Below, one piece after another: positions 1 to 8,966 of a DNA stretch of 64,000 nt (its first letter is position 1; each line of letters starts with the position of its first letter). The translations under genes and the position numbers were made by a program. The notes under the pieces are model-generated. The model was given only the letters and a program-made list of their open reading frames with translations, was not told the origin of the DNA and did no database searches. This DNA is from Methylobacillus caricis (GTDB lineage Bacteria > Pseudomonadota > Gammaproteobacteria > Burkholderiales > Methylophilaceae), in contig NZ_JAJAVD010000001.1 of assembly GCF_020532705.1 (NCBI RefSeq), positions 558,001-622,000 on the forward strand. The letters run 5' to 3'.

Positions 1-18
1 ATGACTTTATTGTGACAA
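1..18 (-). promoter_or_regulatory. PHO-box-like direct repeat at window edge
   Basis: Read on the minus strand, two 7-mers TTGTCAC and AAGTCAT are separated by 4 bases, giving the 11-bp period of a PhoB site. The pstS and porin upstream regions in this window carry the same arrangement. It could serve a gene beyond the left edge (minus strand) or dgkA on the plus strand, since only 68 bases separate it from dgkA. The second half-site is weak, so this is only a candidate. Confidence 0.4.
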
Positions 19-86
19 TGGCGGCATGCTGGCGCTATTTGCTATACTGCGGCGCTTGTTAGCCATCGCATCATTTTGAGGAATTC

Positions 87-455
87 ATGGAAAGTCCGTA
101 CAAGGGTAAGACAGGCTTGCGCCGATTGATCAATGCTTTCAGCTATTCCATGGATGGAATCAAGGCAGCCTATCGTAACGAGGATGCTTTCCGCCAGGAG
201 GTGACGCTCGCGGTGATATTGATTCCGCTAGCGCTTTATCTTGGCCAGGATGCTATGGCCCGGGCGTTGATGATAGGCAGTGTGTTCCTGGTGATCATTG
301 TTGAGTTGCTCAATTCTGCGATCGAGGCAACCGTGGATCGTATTTCTCTGGAAAATCACCAACTGGCCAAGCGTGCCAAGGATATTGGCAGTGCTGCTGT
401 ATTGTTGACCTTGGTGAACCTGGTAGTCGTCTGGGGTTTGCTTGTTTTTGGCTAG
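87..455 (+). CDS. dgkA: Diacylglycerol kinase DgkA
   Basis: Small integral membrane kinase that phosphorylates diacylglycerol to phosphatidic acid in the inner membrane, recycling lipid by-products of envelope glycan synthesis. The 122-residue length matches the E. coli enzyme (about 121). The family core IVELLNSAIEATVDRI, which includes the catalytic glutamate, lies at about residues 70-85, and KDIGSAAVLL follows. Three hydrophobic segments are visible. The start is supported by GAGGA at 78-82. A TATACT hexamer at 43-48 may be its -10 element. The next plus-strand gene is a lipid-type glycosyltransferase about 850 bp on, beyond a minus-strand gene. Confidence 0.95.
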   Translation: MESPYKGKTGLRRLINAFSYSMDGIKAAYRNEDAFRQEVTLAVILIPLALYLGQDAMARALMIGSVFLVIIVELLNSAIEATVDRISLENHQLAKRAKDIGSAAVLLTLVNLVVVWGLLVFG

Positions 456-468
456 CCATTCACAGGCC

Positions 469-1188
469 TTACCACAGGGGTGCTGAAAGCAGGCGCAAGC
501 CTATGCTGAACCAGCGCTCCTCGGTCTGGGTGCCAAGGCGGTTGCCATACGTGGTGTCGACCTGCACCCGGTCCGGGATGATCCAGTATCTCAATCCGGC
601 CTGGTAATATGGCCGTGACCTATGGTCGCCAAATGTCTCGGCGATCAATTCAAGGTGATGGGGCAGCGGAATTTCTGAGCCTATGCCCCACGTCATGTTG
701 GTGCGGCTGAGTTCCTTGTCATGCAGTGCTCCCAAATTGGTATGCAGGATCAGCTTGTCGCTGAAGAATGAGGCGCTGATGGGCATGTAGGCATAAGCAT
801 TGCCGATCATGCTGGAATTGTTGTCCAAACGGGGATGCCGGGCGTAGCCGACTACCAATCCATAACCATAGCCATTGGTTTCCAGCGGCTTGAATAGCGT
901 TTTGGCCTGCATGGCAATATCCGTATTCTCCGAGGCCCGCTCTTCCCGGGTGATGGCACCACCAAATGAGAGCTCTAGTCTTTCGCCCACATTGCAGCCT
1001 GGCAATGCCCAGTATTCCATGCTGCCGCGGTTTCTTTTCACCCAGGACTCCAACTGGCAGCTTTTGGGATCCACCACGCGAGCATCATCCGTGACCATGG
1101 GGCGTGCCGCAAAGACGGCGGGCGAGCACAATACCAAGGGGATGCAAAGACTGTAGCCGGCAAGTAAATTGCTAATGCGAAAAGTCAT
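469..1188 (-). CDS. Putative outer-membrane beta-barrel protein, signal peptide
   Basis: 239 residues with a clear Sec signal peptide ending near CSPAVFAA (about residues 20-28). The mature part starts with the motif MVTDDARVVDPKSCQLESW, seen at the N-terminus of uncharacterised betaproteobacterial outer-membrane proteins, and continues with alternating polar/aromatic stretches (GYGYGLVVGYARH, YYQAGLRYWIIPDRVQVD) ending in a hydrophobic/aromatic strand (WFSIGLRLLSAPLW), as in small outer-membrane barrels. It carries two cysteines (about residues 44 and 65). The function is not known. It is convergent with dgkA and divergent from the glycosyltransferase gene. Confidence 0.7.
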   Translation of the reverse strand: MTFRISNLLAGYSLCIPLVLCSPAVFAARPMVTDDARVVDPKSCQLESWVKRNRGSMEYWALPGCNVGERLELSFGGAITREERASENTDIAMQAKTLFKPLETNGYGYGLVVGYARHPRLDNNSSMIGNAYAYMPISASFFSDKLILHTNLGALHDKELSRTNMTWGIGSEIPLPHHLELIAETFGDHRSRPYYQAGLRYWIIPDRVQVDTTYGNRLGTQTEERWFSIGLRLLSAPLW

Positions 1189-1298
1189 GGCGTCACTCTA
1201 AAGAAAAAATATGACGGATGTATGGCAGTTCATCGAAGCGTCATAATCCATGCGTATCTTCTTCATATGCATTTCTAGTTCCTTTGGAGAGGGATCGC

Positions 1299-2501
1299 GT
1301 GAAGATTCTATTTATTTCCGATGTATATTTTCCCCGTGTGAATGGAGTTTCAACTTCTATCCGCACATTTGTCCACCAGATGCGGGACATGGGGCATGAG
1401 GTACACCTGATTGCACCGGACTACGGTATTGTGACTGAGGATGAGGCCTGGATCAAACGCGTACCAGCCCGTCAGATCTATTTTGATCCTGAAGATCGTC
1501 TCATGCGGTATGGTGCAGCCCTCAAGATGCTGCCCGAGTTGCGTAATGAGAATTACGATGTCATTCATATCCATACGCCATTTGTTGCCCATTATCTGGG
1601 GCATAGGCTGGCGCATTTGCTGGATATTCCGTGCCTGGAAACCTATCACACCTTTTTTGAGGATTACCTGCATCATTATCTGCCGTGGATTCCTCAAAAG
1701 ATGGCGCGCAATCTCGCCATTACTATTTCCAGGCGCCAATGCAATGCCGTCAATGCCGTGGTAGCGCCTTCCCAACCCATGCTGAATGCATTGAGGAGCT
1801 ATGGAGTGAAGGCCAGTGCGGAAGTGATACCCACTGGTTTGCAAGCCAGGAGTTTTGAGGCGGCAGACGGGGAAGGCTTCCGGGATCGATATGGCATTGC
1901 TCGTCATCGTCCGGTGGCCTTGTTTGTCGGACGGGTCGCGTTTGAAAAAAACATAGACTTCCTATTGCGTATGTCCAGCGAGCTGAGACGCCAGCAACCA
2001 GATATGCTGCTGGTGGTGGCTGGGGAAGGGCCTGCAGAAAAACATCTGCATGAGCTCAGCCAGAAACTGGAGCTTGCCGGCAATATCAAGTTCATCGGCT
2101 ACCTTGATCGCAATACGGAGCTGAATGCCTGCTATCGTGCGGCCGATGTCTTTGTCTTTGCATCCAAAACAGAAACACAGGGCCTGGTGCTGCTTGAGGC
2201 GATGGCGCAGGGCGTGCCCGTGGTTGCCTTGGCTGAGCTGGGCACCAAATCCATCCTGATTGAGGGCGAGGGCGCCATGATTGCCCCGGAAGATGAGCGC
2301 ATATTTGCGGCCAAGGTATTCAGCCTGTTCTCAAATCCAGGCAAGCGTGCCAAGCTGGGTGAGGCAGGAAGAAATTATGCAGCCAAGCGCTGGACATCGC
2401 GTATGCAGGCAGAACGCATGCTGCAGTTTTATCAGCGCGTATTGAGCCGCGATGCATTTCATGCGCTGCATGTGGATACACTGAAGGTCAAGGGCGGTTA
2501 A
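1299..2501 (+). CDS. Family 4 (GT-B) glycosyltransferase
   Basis: Retaining GT-B glycosyltransferase of the GT4 group, probably glycosylating a membrane lipid or polysaccharide precursor from a nucleotide sugar. The N-terminal Rossmann half begins ILFISDVYFPRVNGVSTSIR, as in the mannosyltransferase/digalactosyl-diacylglycerol synthase-like subgroup. The C-terminal half has the donor-site EX7E motif in ETQGLVLLEAMAQGVPVVA. I place the start at the GTG at 1299 because GGAGAGG (1286-1292) is correctly spaced before it; a longer frame from 1218 adds 27 residues unlike the family. Length is then 400 aa. The substrate cannot be told from sequence alone. Confidence 0.85.
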   Translation: MKILFISDVYFPRVNGVSTSIRTFVHQMRDMGHEVHLIAPDYGIVTEDEAWIKRVPARQIYFDPEDRLMRYGAALKMLPELRNENYDVIHIHTPFVAHYLGHRLAHLLDIPCLETYHTFFEDYLHHYLPWIPQKMARNLAITISRRQCNAVNAVVAPSQPMLNALRSYGVKASAEVIPTGLQARSFEAADGEGFRDRYGIARHRPVALFVGRVAFEKNIDFLLRMSSELRRQQPDMLLVVAGEGPAEKHLHELSQKLELAGNIKFIGYLDRNTELNACYRAADVFVFASKTETQGLVLLEAMAQGVPVVALAELGTKSILIEGEGAMIAPEDERIFAAKVFSLFSNPGKRAKLGEAGRNYAAKRWTSRMQAERMLQFYQRVLSRDAFHALHVDTLKVKGG

Positions 2502-2575
2502 CCATAGCCGATTCAATATATTTCTAAGCCGGTCTTGGTGATAAGCTAGCCTCATCTGTAATTGGGGAGGGTGGC

Positions 2576-3826
2576 GTGCGCATCATTGTGATGGGAAGCG
2601 GCGTAATCGGTGTGACGACGGCCTGGTATCTTGCCGAGGCAGGCCACGAGGTGACGGTGCTGGATCGCCAACCTGGTCCGGCGCTTGAAACCAGCTATGC
2701 CAACGCCGGGCAAATATCCCCAGGATATGCCGGCCCCTGGGCTGCTCCAGGTATTCCGCTCAAGGCGCTGAAATGGATGCTGCGCCGCCATGCGCCATTG
2801 TTCATACGTCCTGATGGTACCTGGCAACAGTTGCGCTGGATGTGGCATCTTCTGCGGAACTGCACTGCAGCACGCTATGAACAGAACAAGGCACGTATGG
2901 TGCGCCTGGCGGAATATAGCCGTGATTGCCTGGATCAACTTCGGCTGGAAACGGGCATTGCGTATGAAGGCCGGCAACGCGGAACCCTGCAGCTCTTCCG
3001 TACCCAGGAGCAGCTTGATGGTGCAGTGCGTGATATTGAGGTATTGCGCTTTGCCCATGTGCCGTTCGAGTTGCTGCCGAGATCACTACTTTCCAAGGCA
3101 GAACCAGCGCTGGAGCGTGCCAGCCATAAACTGGCTGGTGGTTTGTGGCTGCCACATGATGAGACTGGCGATTGCTACCTGTTTACCATCCGCCTTGCCG
3201 AGATGGCAGCTGACAAGGGGGTGAGGTTTCTCTACGGGCAGGAAATCGACCATCTTGATATTGAGTCAGGCCAGGTTGCAGGCGCGGTCGTGAATGGAAA
3301 ACACATGCATGCAGATGCCTATATTGTTGCGTTGGCAGCTTATTCCACGGGGTTTTTGCATGATGTCATCCATTTGCCAGTCTACCCGGTCAAGGGTTAT
3401 TCAATCACGGTTCCCATTGTTGACGAGACTGTTGCTCCGGTATCGACAATATTGGACGAAACCTACAAGACGGCAGTGACACGTTTTGACCAACGTATCC
3501 GCATTGGCGGCATGGCCGAGCTGGTTGGCCTTGATCGCCGTCTCAGCCCACGGCGGGAAGGTACATTGAAAATGATTATCGATGACCTGTTTCCCGGCGC
3601 GGCCGACCTTAGCCAAACCAGTTTCTGGGCCGGGTTGCGCCCAATGACGCCTGATGGAACGCCGATTGTGGGGGCGACCCATCTTCCCAATCTATACTTG
3701 AACACCGGCCACGGTACATTGGGATGGACCATGGCCTGCGGTTCGGGAAAGCTGCTTGCGGATATCATGTCAGGGCGTGAGGCAGACATCAGATATGATG
3801 ATCTGGGCCTACAGCGCTATTATTAA
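2576..3826 (+). CDS. dadA: D-amino acid dehydrogenase small subunit
   Basis: FAD-dependent dehydrogenase that deaminates D-amino acids (classically D-alanine) at the inner face of the cytoplasmic membrane, feeding electrons to the respiratory chain. 416 residues. The N-terminal [20 protein letters not shown] is the dinucleotide-binding fold, [20 protein letters not shown] is the DadA signature, and the C-terminal [14 protein letters not shown] and [20 protein letters not shown] blocks complete the FAD site. It starts at a GTG preceded by GGGGAGGG. No racemase gene is adjacent. A strong bidirectional terminator follows. The exact substrate range is inferred only from the family. Confidence 0.9.
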   Translation: MRIIVMGSGVIGVTTAWYLAEAGHEVTVLDRQPGPALETSYANAGQISPGYAGPWAAPGIPLKALKWMLRRHAPLFIRPDGTWQQLRWMWHLLRNCTAARYEQNKARMVRLAEYSRDCLDQLRLETGIAYEGRQRGTLQLFRTQEQLDGAVRDIEVLRFAHVPFELLPRSLLSKAEPALERASHKLAGGLWLPHDETGDCYLFTIRLAEMAADKGVRFLYGQEIDHLDIESGQVAGAVVNGKHMHADAYIVALAAYSTGFLHDVIHLPVYPVKGYSITVPIVDETVAPVSTILDETYKTAVTRFDQRIRIGGMAELVGLDRRLSPRREGTLKMIIDDLFPGAADLSQTSFWAGLRPMTPDGTPIVGATHLPNLYLNTGHGTLGWTMACGSGKLLADIMSGREADIRYDDLGLQRYY

Positions 3827-3851
3827 TGCTCAATAAAAGAGCTTGCCAATA

Positions 3852-3877
3852 AAAAAGCCGGATTGTTCCGGCTTTTT
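3852..3877. terminator. Bidirectional terminator between dadA and pstB
   Basis: A perfect 11-bp stem (3852-3862 with 3867-3877) closes a TTGT loop. A-runs and T-runs flank it on both strands, so it can end both convergent genes. Confidence 0.85.
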
Positions 3878-3897
3878 CGTGGAAATATGACAAGAGC

Positions 3898-4677
3898 CTA
3901 ACCGAACTTGCCGGTAATATAGTCTTCAGTTTCTTTGCGGCTTGGATTGGTGAAGATACGGTCAGTATCATCATATTCAATCAGCTCGCCCAGGTACATA
4001 TAAGCGGTGTAATCTGAAACACGGGCTGCCTGTTGCATATTGTGTGTCACCACCAGGATGGTGAGCTTGTTGCGCAGCTCGGACATCAGTTCTTCAATAT
4101 TGGCAGTGGCGATCGGGTCCAGCGCAGAAGTCGGTTCATCGAACAGCATGATTTCCGGATCTGTAGCCAGGGCACGCGCAATACAGAGACGCTGTTGCTG
4201 GCCGCCGGAAAGGTTGAAGGCCAAGTCATGCAGGCGGTTTTTCACTTCGTCCCAGAGTGCTGCGCCCTTGAGAGCTTCTTCCACCTTGTCATCGACCACG
4301 CGTTTGTTGCGCTCGCCACGTACGCGCAGCCCATAGGCTACGTTTTCATAGATGGATTTCGGGAATGGGTTGGGTTTCTGGAACACCATGCTGATCCGCA
4401 TGCGGACTTCAATCGGGTCTACACCCTTATCCAGGATGTTGGTGTTGTCCGGGTGCATGACGATCTGGCCATCATAACTATTGCCGGGGTAGAGATCATG
4501 CATGCGATTGAAGCAGCGCAGGAACGTGGACTTGCCACAGCCTGAAGGGCCGATCAAGGCAGTGATGCGCTTTTCATACAGCGGCATGGTGATGCCTTTG
4601 AGCGCCTTGTGGCCGTTGCTGTAGTAAAAATTCAGGTCGCGGGATTCGGCTTTGATCGGGCTAGTTGTTGTAACCAT
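3898..4677 (-). CDS. pstB: Phosphate ABC transporter ATP-binding protein PstB
   Basis: Cytoplasmic ATPase that powers PstCA phosphate import and takes part in Pho signalling. 259 residues from the ATG at 4677, where the text runs MVTTTSPIK; the frame is open further upstream only because it overlaps pstA in another frame. Walker A is GPSGCGKST, the ABC signature [16 protein letters not shown], and Walker [14 protein letters not shown], with the switch histidine in [14 protein letters not shown]. Last gene of the pstSCAB operon, 62 bp after pstA. No phoU follows; dadA is convergent. Confidence 0.96.
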   Translation of the reverse strand: MVTTTSPIKAESRDLNFYYSNGHKALKGITMPLYEKRITALIGPSGCGKSTFLRCFNRMHDLYPGNSYDGQIVMHPDNTNILDKGVDPIEVRMRISMVFQKPNPFPKSIYENVAYGLRVRGERNKRVVDDKVEEALKGAALWDEVKNRLHDLAFNLSGGQQQRLCIARALATDPEIMLFDEPTSALDPIATANIEELMSELRNKLTILVVTHNMQQAARVSDYTAYMYLGELIEYDDTDRIFTNPSRKETEDYITGKFG

Positions 4678-4739
4678 GAGTGAGATATCCTGATTCGATT
4701 TTGTCTGCGTAGTGGTCGTTGTTTCTGATGCTTGTTCTA

Positions 4740-5678
4740 TTACCACTTGATGTTCTTGCGGATGCGGTAGCGCAACCAGATGGCCGTGCCGTTCATCAGC
4801 AGTGTCACCACAATGATCAGCGCGCCTGTGGCGGCTGCATTGATGTGGAAGGCATGATCCGGGCGTGATAGCCAGTTGAACATCTGAATCGGTAGCACGG
4901 TGAAGCCGGAACTCAGCCATTCAAAATTGATGAATGGGGCGGTATCGGTAATTGGCGATGGTGGCAGGAAGGCAATAAAGGTGAGTGCGCCAATCGTGAT
5001 GATGGGCGCTGTTTCACCCAGTGCGCGGGCCATGCCGATGATGATGCCGGTCAGGATGCCGCCTGAAGAGTAGTGCAACACGTGATGGAAGACCACTTGC
5101 CACTTGGTTGCCCCCACTGCGTATGCCGCTTCACGGATGGCGACGGGAATGCCGCGTATGGATTCACGGGTGGCGACGATGACAATAGGTAGGATCAATA
5201 GACCCAATGTCAGGCCTGCTGTCAGTATGCTTTCACCCAGGCCCAGGCCATATACGAACAGGCTTAGAGCCAGAAGGCCATAAACGATGGAGGGCACGCC
5301 AGCCAAGTTGGTGACGTTAATCTCGATCAGGTCGGAGAACCAGTTCTTGGGAGCATATTCTTCCAGATAGATGCCTGCGGCAACGCCCATGGGCACGGCT
5401 GAGAAGAAGGTGACGAGCATAACCAGCAAGGAGCCCACCCATGCTGACAGCAAGCCGGCACTGGCTGCGCGTCGTGAGGGATAGTTGCTGAGGAAGTCCA
5501 GGTTAAAGCGCTGGTAGCCGTCGGATACCAGGTCAACAAACAGTGTCAGCAGGGTGAGCAGGCCAACCATCAAGGCAAGCAGGCCAATGATGGAAAAAAT
5601 CAGGTCATTGCGCTTGTGGCGGCGGATCATGGCCCGCACTTCTGCGAGATTTTTCAGTACAGATGCTTGTGTTGTCAT
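4740..5678 (-). CDS. pstA: Phosphate ABC transporter permease PstA
   Basis: Inner-membrane permease that forms the phosphate channel together with PstC. 312 residues with about six membrane segments; an N-terminal cytoplasmic stretch (MIRRHKRND) precedes the first one. The conserved permease loop contacting PstB is visible as [20 protein letters not shown], followed by [16 protein letters not shown]. The periplasmic part before ETAPI-TM6 contains [20 protein letters not shown]. It starts 4 bp after the pstC stop codon, indicating translational coupling. Confidence 0.95.
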   Translation of the reverse strand: MTTQASVLKNLAEVRAMIRRHKRNDLIFSIIGLLALMVGLLTLLTLFVDLVSDGYQRFNLDFLSNYPSRRAASAGLLSAWVGSLLVMLVTFFSAVPMGVAAGIYLEEYAPKNWFSDLIEINVTNLAGVPSIVYGLLALSLFVYGLGLGESILTAGLTLGLLILPIVIVATRESIRGIPVAIREAAYAVGATKWQVVFHHVLHYSSGGILTGIIIGMARALGETAPIITIGALTFIAFLPPSPITDTAPFINFEWLSSGFTVLPIQMFNWLSRPDHAFHINAAATGALIIVVTLLMNGTAIWLRYRIRKNIKW

Positions 5679-5682
5679 GATG

Positions 5683-6624
5683 TTAGTATGTCTCGCGGAA
5701 TTTCTTGCGGGTGATATGGCCTAGGATGTTGAAGACCAAGGTCATCAGCATCAGGACCAGGCCTGCAGCAAAAATACTCTGATAGCCGATACTGCCGTGC
5801 GGCAAATCGCCCATGGCTACTTGCACGATATACGCGGTGATCGTGGCTGCACTTTCCATCGGGTTGAAAGTGAGGTTTGGTTGCTGGCCTGCAGCTAGTG
5901 CTACCACCATGGTTTCTCCTACAGCGCGCGATATCCCAAGAATATAGGCCGCGATAATGCCGGAGATGGCAGCCGGCGTGACAACGCGGATTGCCGTCTG
6001 GAAGCGGGTGGCTCCCATGGCATATGAGCCTTCCCTCATGCTCATCGGTACGGCACGCATGGCGTCTTCAGCGACTGAACTGATATAAGGAATAATCATG
6101 ATGCCCATCACGATACCTGGGCCCAGCATGTTGAAGCCTGGCAGTTCAGGGAAAATCTTTTGCAGCAATGGCGTCACGAACAGCAGCGCGAAATAACCGA
6201 ATACGACGGTAGGTACGCCAACCAGCAATTCCAGTATGGGTTTGACGATTTCGCGTGTGCGGTGAGAGGCAAACTCCGACAGGTAGATGGCGCCTATGGT
6301 GCCCAATGGAATAGCAACACCCAATGCAATGGCAGAGGTAGTGAGTGTGCCGGAAACCAATGGCAGGATGCCGTAGTGGGCATCCTCGAACAATGGTGTC
6401 CATTGTGTATCGGTGAGGAAGTCAATAATGGAAACATGTTCAAAAAAGCTGAGTGATTCATAGAGCAGGATCACCACAATAGCAATGGTGGTAGCGACAG
6501 CAGAAAGCGCTGCCAGCATCAGGATGAATTCAATGATGCGCTCCAGCACATGGCGGCGCACATTCTTTGCCAAGCGTGGACTAATGGGTAGTTCGATGGG
6601 CTTTTGTAACACTTGAGTGGTCAT
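5683..6624 (-). CDS. pstC: Phosphate ABC transporter permease PstC
   Basis: Partner permease of PstA. I choose the ATG at 6624 (MTTQVLQKPIELP), giving 313 residues, close to the family norm; the frame remains open 14 residues further and no start has a strong ribosome-binding site. The family loop REGSYAMGATRFQTAIRVVT and GISRAVGETMVVALAAG are clear, and VGVPTVVFGYFALLFVTPL is the conserved mid-membrane segment. Separated from pstS by 93 bp holding a long hairpin, which may set a lower pstC level than pstS. Confidence 0.94.
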   Translation of the reverse strand: MTTQVLQKPIELPISPRLAKNVRRHVLERIIEFILMLAALSAVATTIAIVVILLYESLSFFEHVSIIDFLTDTQWTPLFEDAHYGILPLVSGTLTTSAIALGVAIPLGTIGAIYLSEFASHRTREIVKPILELLVGVPTVVFGYFALLFVTPLLQKIFPELPGFNMLGPGIVMGIMIIPYISSVAEDAMRAVPMSMREGSYAMGATRFQTAIRVVTPAAISGIIAAYILGISRAVGETMVVALAAGQQPNLTFNPMESAATITAYIVQVAMGDLPHGSIGYQSIFAAGLVLMLMTLVFNILGHITRKKFRETY

Positions 6625-6673
6625 GTTCACGTTAATAATCCGTGCATTGTAACGGAATTGCAGCAATGCATGC

Positions 6674-6711
6674 GATGCCTGGAAGTGACTGGTGCGTCAT
6701 TTCCAGGCATC
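6674..6711 (-). other. Long hairpin in the pstS-pstC intergenic region
   Basis: A 16-bp stem with one mismatch (6674-6689 with 6696-6711) closes a TGGTGC loop only 6 bases after the pstS stop codon. There is no U-run, so it is probably not a full terminator. A role in stabilising the pstS 3' end, or partly attenuating transcription into pstCAB, fits operons where the binding protein is needed in excess. That role is inferred. Confidence 0.6.
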
Positions 6712-6717
6712 AACCTG

Positions 6718-7737
6718 CTATTTGATACGCTTGAGAAGATCGGTGATCTTGACGCCTACTTCAGGTTCACCACCAAATCCGGTACCCACTTTCATGGTTT
6801 TCCAGTGCTCGTTGACTGCCGCATATTCATTGGCTGGCAAAGGAATATATTTCACTTCTTCAACCAGTGTCTTGGCATTGGCCAGGTAGAAATCAACGAA
6901 TGCCTTTACGTTGGGATTGTTCTTGGCGGCGTTTGCGCTGACATAAATAAACAATGGGCGTGAAAGCGGCTGGTAAGTGCCGTTCATGACGGTTTCACGT
7001 GACGGCAGCACAGCCGGGGCACCGGCCTTAGCAACAATAGGCACGGCTTTTACGCGGGTGCTGTTTTCTTCATAATAGGCAAACCCGAAGTAACCGGTAG
7101 CCGCGACATCGCTTGCCACACCTTGCACCAGCACATTGTCATCTTCAGAGGCTGTAAAGTCGCCACGGCTGGATTTTGCCTTGCCGACGACGGCTTCAGT
7201 GAAGTAGTCGAAAGTACCGGAGTCGGAGCCTGCACCGAACAGTTTGACCGGTGTGTCAGGCCAGGCGGCGTTGATTTGCTTCCATGTCTTGATCTTGCCC
7301 TGGGCTTCTGGCTCCCAGAGCTTCTTCAGCTCTTCAACGGTGAAGCTCTTGATGAAGGTGTTTTTGGGGTTAATGACTACAGTCAATGCATCATATGCTA
7401 CTGGCAGCTCGATGTATTCAATGCCCGCTGCCTTACAGGCTTCCATTTCCTTGGACAGGATAGGGCGGGAAGCTTCTGAAATATCAGTTTCGCCACGGCA
7501 GAACTTCTTGAAACCACCGCCGGTGCCTGAAATGCCAACCGTGACCTTGATGCGCTTGGCTTTCTGGAAATCCTCGGCAACAGCCTCGGTAATCGGGTAA
7601 ACAGTGCTTGAGCCGTCAATACGGATAATGTCGTTTTTATCGGCTGCATCTGCATGCTGGATAGAAAATGCAGCAGTAACGAGGGCAGCAACACCTGCTA
7701 CCTTCAATAACTGGGTTGGAACAAATTTGGATTGCAT
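6718..7737 (-). CDS. pstS: Periplasmic phosphate-binding protein PstS
   Basis: High-affinity periplasmic phosphate receptor that delivers Pi to PstCA. 339 residues with a signal peptide (LLKVAGVAALVTAAFS, cleavage near HADA-ADKN). Phosphate-contact motifs of the family are visible: DGSSTVYPITEAV near the N-terminus, VGISGTGGGFKKFCRGETDI, and FGAGSDSGTFDYFTEAVVG. The length and the GETDI/ISEASRP segment place it in the longer PstS subgroup rather than with E. coli PstS. First gene of the operon, with a PHO-box-like repeat about 86 bp upstream. Confidence 0.96.
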   Translation of the reverse strand: MQSKFVPTQLLKVAGVAALVTAAFSIQHADAADKNDIIRIDGSSTVYPITEAVAEDFQKAKRIKVTVGISGTGGGFKKFCRGETDISEASRPILSKEMEACKAAGIEYIELPVAYDALTVVINPKNTFIKSFTVEELKKLWEPEAQGKIKTWKQINAAWPDTPVKLFGAGSDSGTFDYFTEAVVGKAKSSRGDFTASEDDNVLVQGVASDVAATGYFGFAYYEENSTRVKAVPIVAKAGAPAVLPSRETVMNGTYQPLSRPLFIYVSANAAKNNPNVKAFVDFYLANAKTLVEEVKYIPLPANEYAAVNEHWKTMKVGTGFGGEPEVGVKITDLLKRIK

Positions 7738-7822
7738 ATAGGCTCCGTCGATTGATCAATGTTGCGTCCGGTGCATGAGGAGGCCGGGTTTTTTGGCAAC
7801 GTGGCAAATATAAAGATGAATT

Positions 7823-7840
7823 GTTTCAGGTTTGTGACAA
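7823..7840 (-). promoter_or_regulatory. PHO box upstream of pstS
   Basis: On the minus strand the site reads TTGTCACAAACCTGAAAC: a 7-mer TTGTCAC, the A-rich spacer AAAC, then CTGAAAC, aligning to the PhoB consensus CTGTCAT-AAAT-CTGTCAC at about 13 or 14 of 18 positions. Its location about 86 bp before the pstS start suits PhoB activation. Confidence 0.7.
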
Positions 7841-7907
7841 TTCAGCAAAAATGCCATTTTGCCTGTCTCATCTCCTCATGTCATGCCTCAATGTCTCGTG
7901 ACGGTGG

Positions 7908-8798
7908 TTAAAATCCCGGATTGATCCTGCGGGGAAGGGCATCTTGATATTGTTGGCGGAATTTTCTCCAGCCAAGCAGTAGCCCGGAGAGCATCAACAG
8001 TATGGTTGAAGGTTCAGGGACGGCTGCGACGGAAGAGCTGGCCATGCTGGATATGCCTCCGGGAATGCTGACGGTTTCCACCCATTGCACTGATTGCCTG
8101 GGTGTTTCGTCCGGATTGCTTGGCACGTATAGCATCATCGTGATATCCAGCCAGTCACGGTAAGCCGTAGGCTGCACATAACAGGATTTGTTGGTCAGGC
8201 AAATGGCAGAAGCGATCCCTCCCAGCACTGGCGCGACTGTATCGGCCAATCCAAGGTACAAGGCGCTGCCACTGTCACCACCTTGCACTATCGGCCTGCC
8301 ATCAGGGCTCTGGTCGGCCACAATCCAATGCACAAAATAGTTGCCAGCGTGGGCATAAGCGTTTACGAGGGTGGTCTCTACATACTGATTGTTGCCATTG
8401 CCGCTCGCATTGGCAAGGGTAACAGTGCTGAAATCTGCAATGTTGCCAGCTTCAATATAAGTTAAATTCAGGGCGGTGAATGGCTGGTTTTCAATGGCAC
8501 TGGAGAGGTGCAGCAATGCAAGGTCATTGCCTGGAAAGTTGTAATTTGGCAGGATGAATTTGGCGTCTATCATGGCCGATCCTGCTCCTGAGGAAAACAT
8601 CTTGCCTGTAGTGGCGGCGTGGCCTGCTGTCAATACCCAGTTTGGCGCAATCAGAACGCCATCAGCTCCGCCTACAATCTGGCCCACCATATCGAAATCT
8701 GTGCTTGGAGTGCCATTAAGCAGTGCATGCGCCGGCGTGCTGCAAACCAGTATTGCCAATAGTATTGAAACGTGGAGTTGAGCGGGGACTGCTGGCAT
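7908..8798 (-). CDS. Secreted trypsin-like serine protease with PEP-CTERM anchor
   Basis: 296 residues: Sec signal peptide (LLAILVCSTPAHA), an S1-type protease body and a PEP-CTERM sorting signal. The catalytic triad is visible in order: His in LTAGHAATTG, Asp in GNDLALLHLSSAI, and Ser in GGDSGSALYLG. The C-terminus is VPEPSTILLMLSGLLLGW followed by RKFRQQYQ: the PEP motif, a membrane helix and a basic tail, the substrate signature for exosortase (EpsH/XrtA family). No exosortase gene is in this window. The natural substrate is unknown; related fusions are thought to act in biofilm matrix or envelope processing, which is inference here. Confidence 0.85.
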   Translation of the reverse strand: MPAVPAQLHVSILLAILVCSTPAHALLNGTPSTDFDMVGQIVGGADGVLIAPNWVLTAGHAATTGKMFSSGAGSAMIDAKFILPNYNFPGNDLALLHLSSAIENQPFTALNLTYIEAGNIADFSTVTLANASGNGNNQYVETTLVNAYAHAGNYFVHWIVADQSPDGRPIVQGGDSGSALYLGLADTVAPVLGGIASAICLTNKSCYVQPTAYRDWLDITMMLYVPSNPDETPRQSVQWVETVSIPGGISSMASSSVAAVPEPSTILLMLSGLLLGWRKFRQQYQDALPRRINPGF

Positions 8799-8923
8799 CT
8801 GTCTTTATCCTTGAGGGCGAATGGATGATTGTAGGTAAAACCTGGTGCCTGGAATACATAACTGGAATCATGGGTATTGTCATGAGTGATGAAGAGGGAA
8901 CGGCTGGCACACAGGCAATAATG

Positions 8924-8929
8924 TATAAT
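8924..8929 (+). promoter_or_regulatory. Candidate -10 element of the prfB-lysS promoter
   Basis: A perfect TATAAT at 8924-8929, preceded by TG, lies 37 bp before the prfB ATG. No good -35 hexamer is seen, so it may act as an extended -10 promoter. Confidence 0.5.
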
Positions 8930-8966
8930 TGCATGCTTTGAATTCAGCATGGTTCGGACATTTCTC

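Noticed and set aside
4033-4545. 170-codon plus-strand frame within pstB
   Set aside because: Antisense to pstB, whose Walker and signature motifs are complete.
4678-4920. N-terminal extension of PstB into pstA
   Set aside because: The 81 extra residues are the out-of-frame reading of pstA; the ATG at 4677 gives the normal length.
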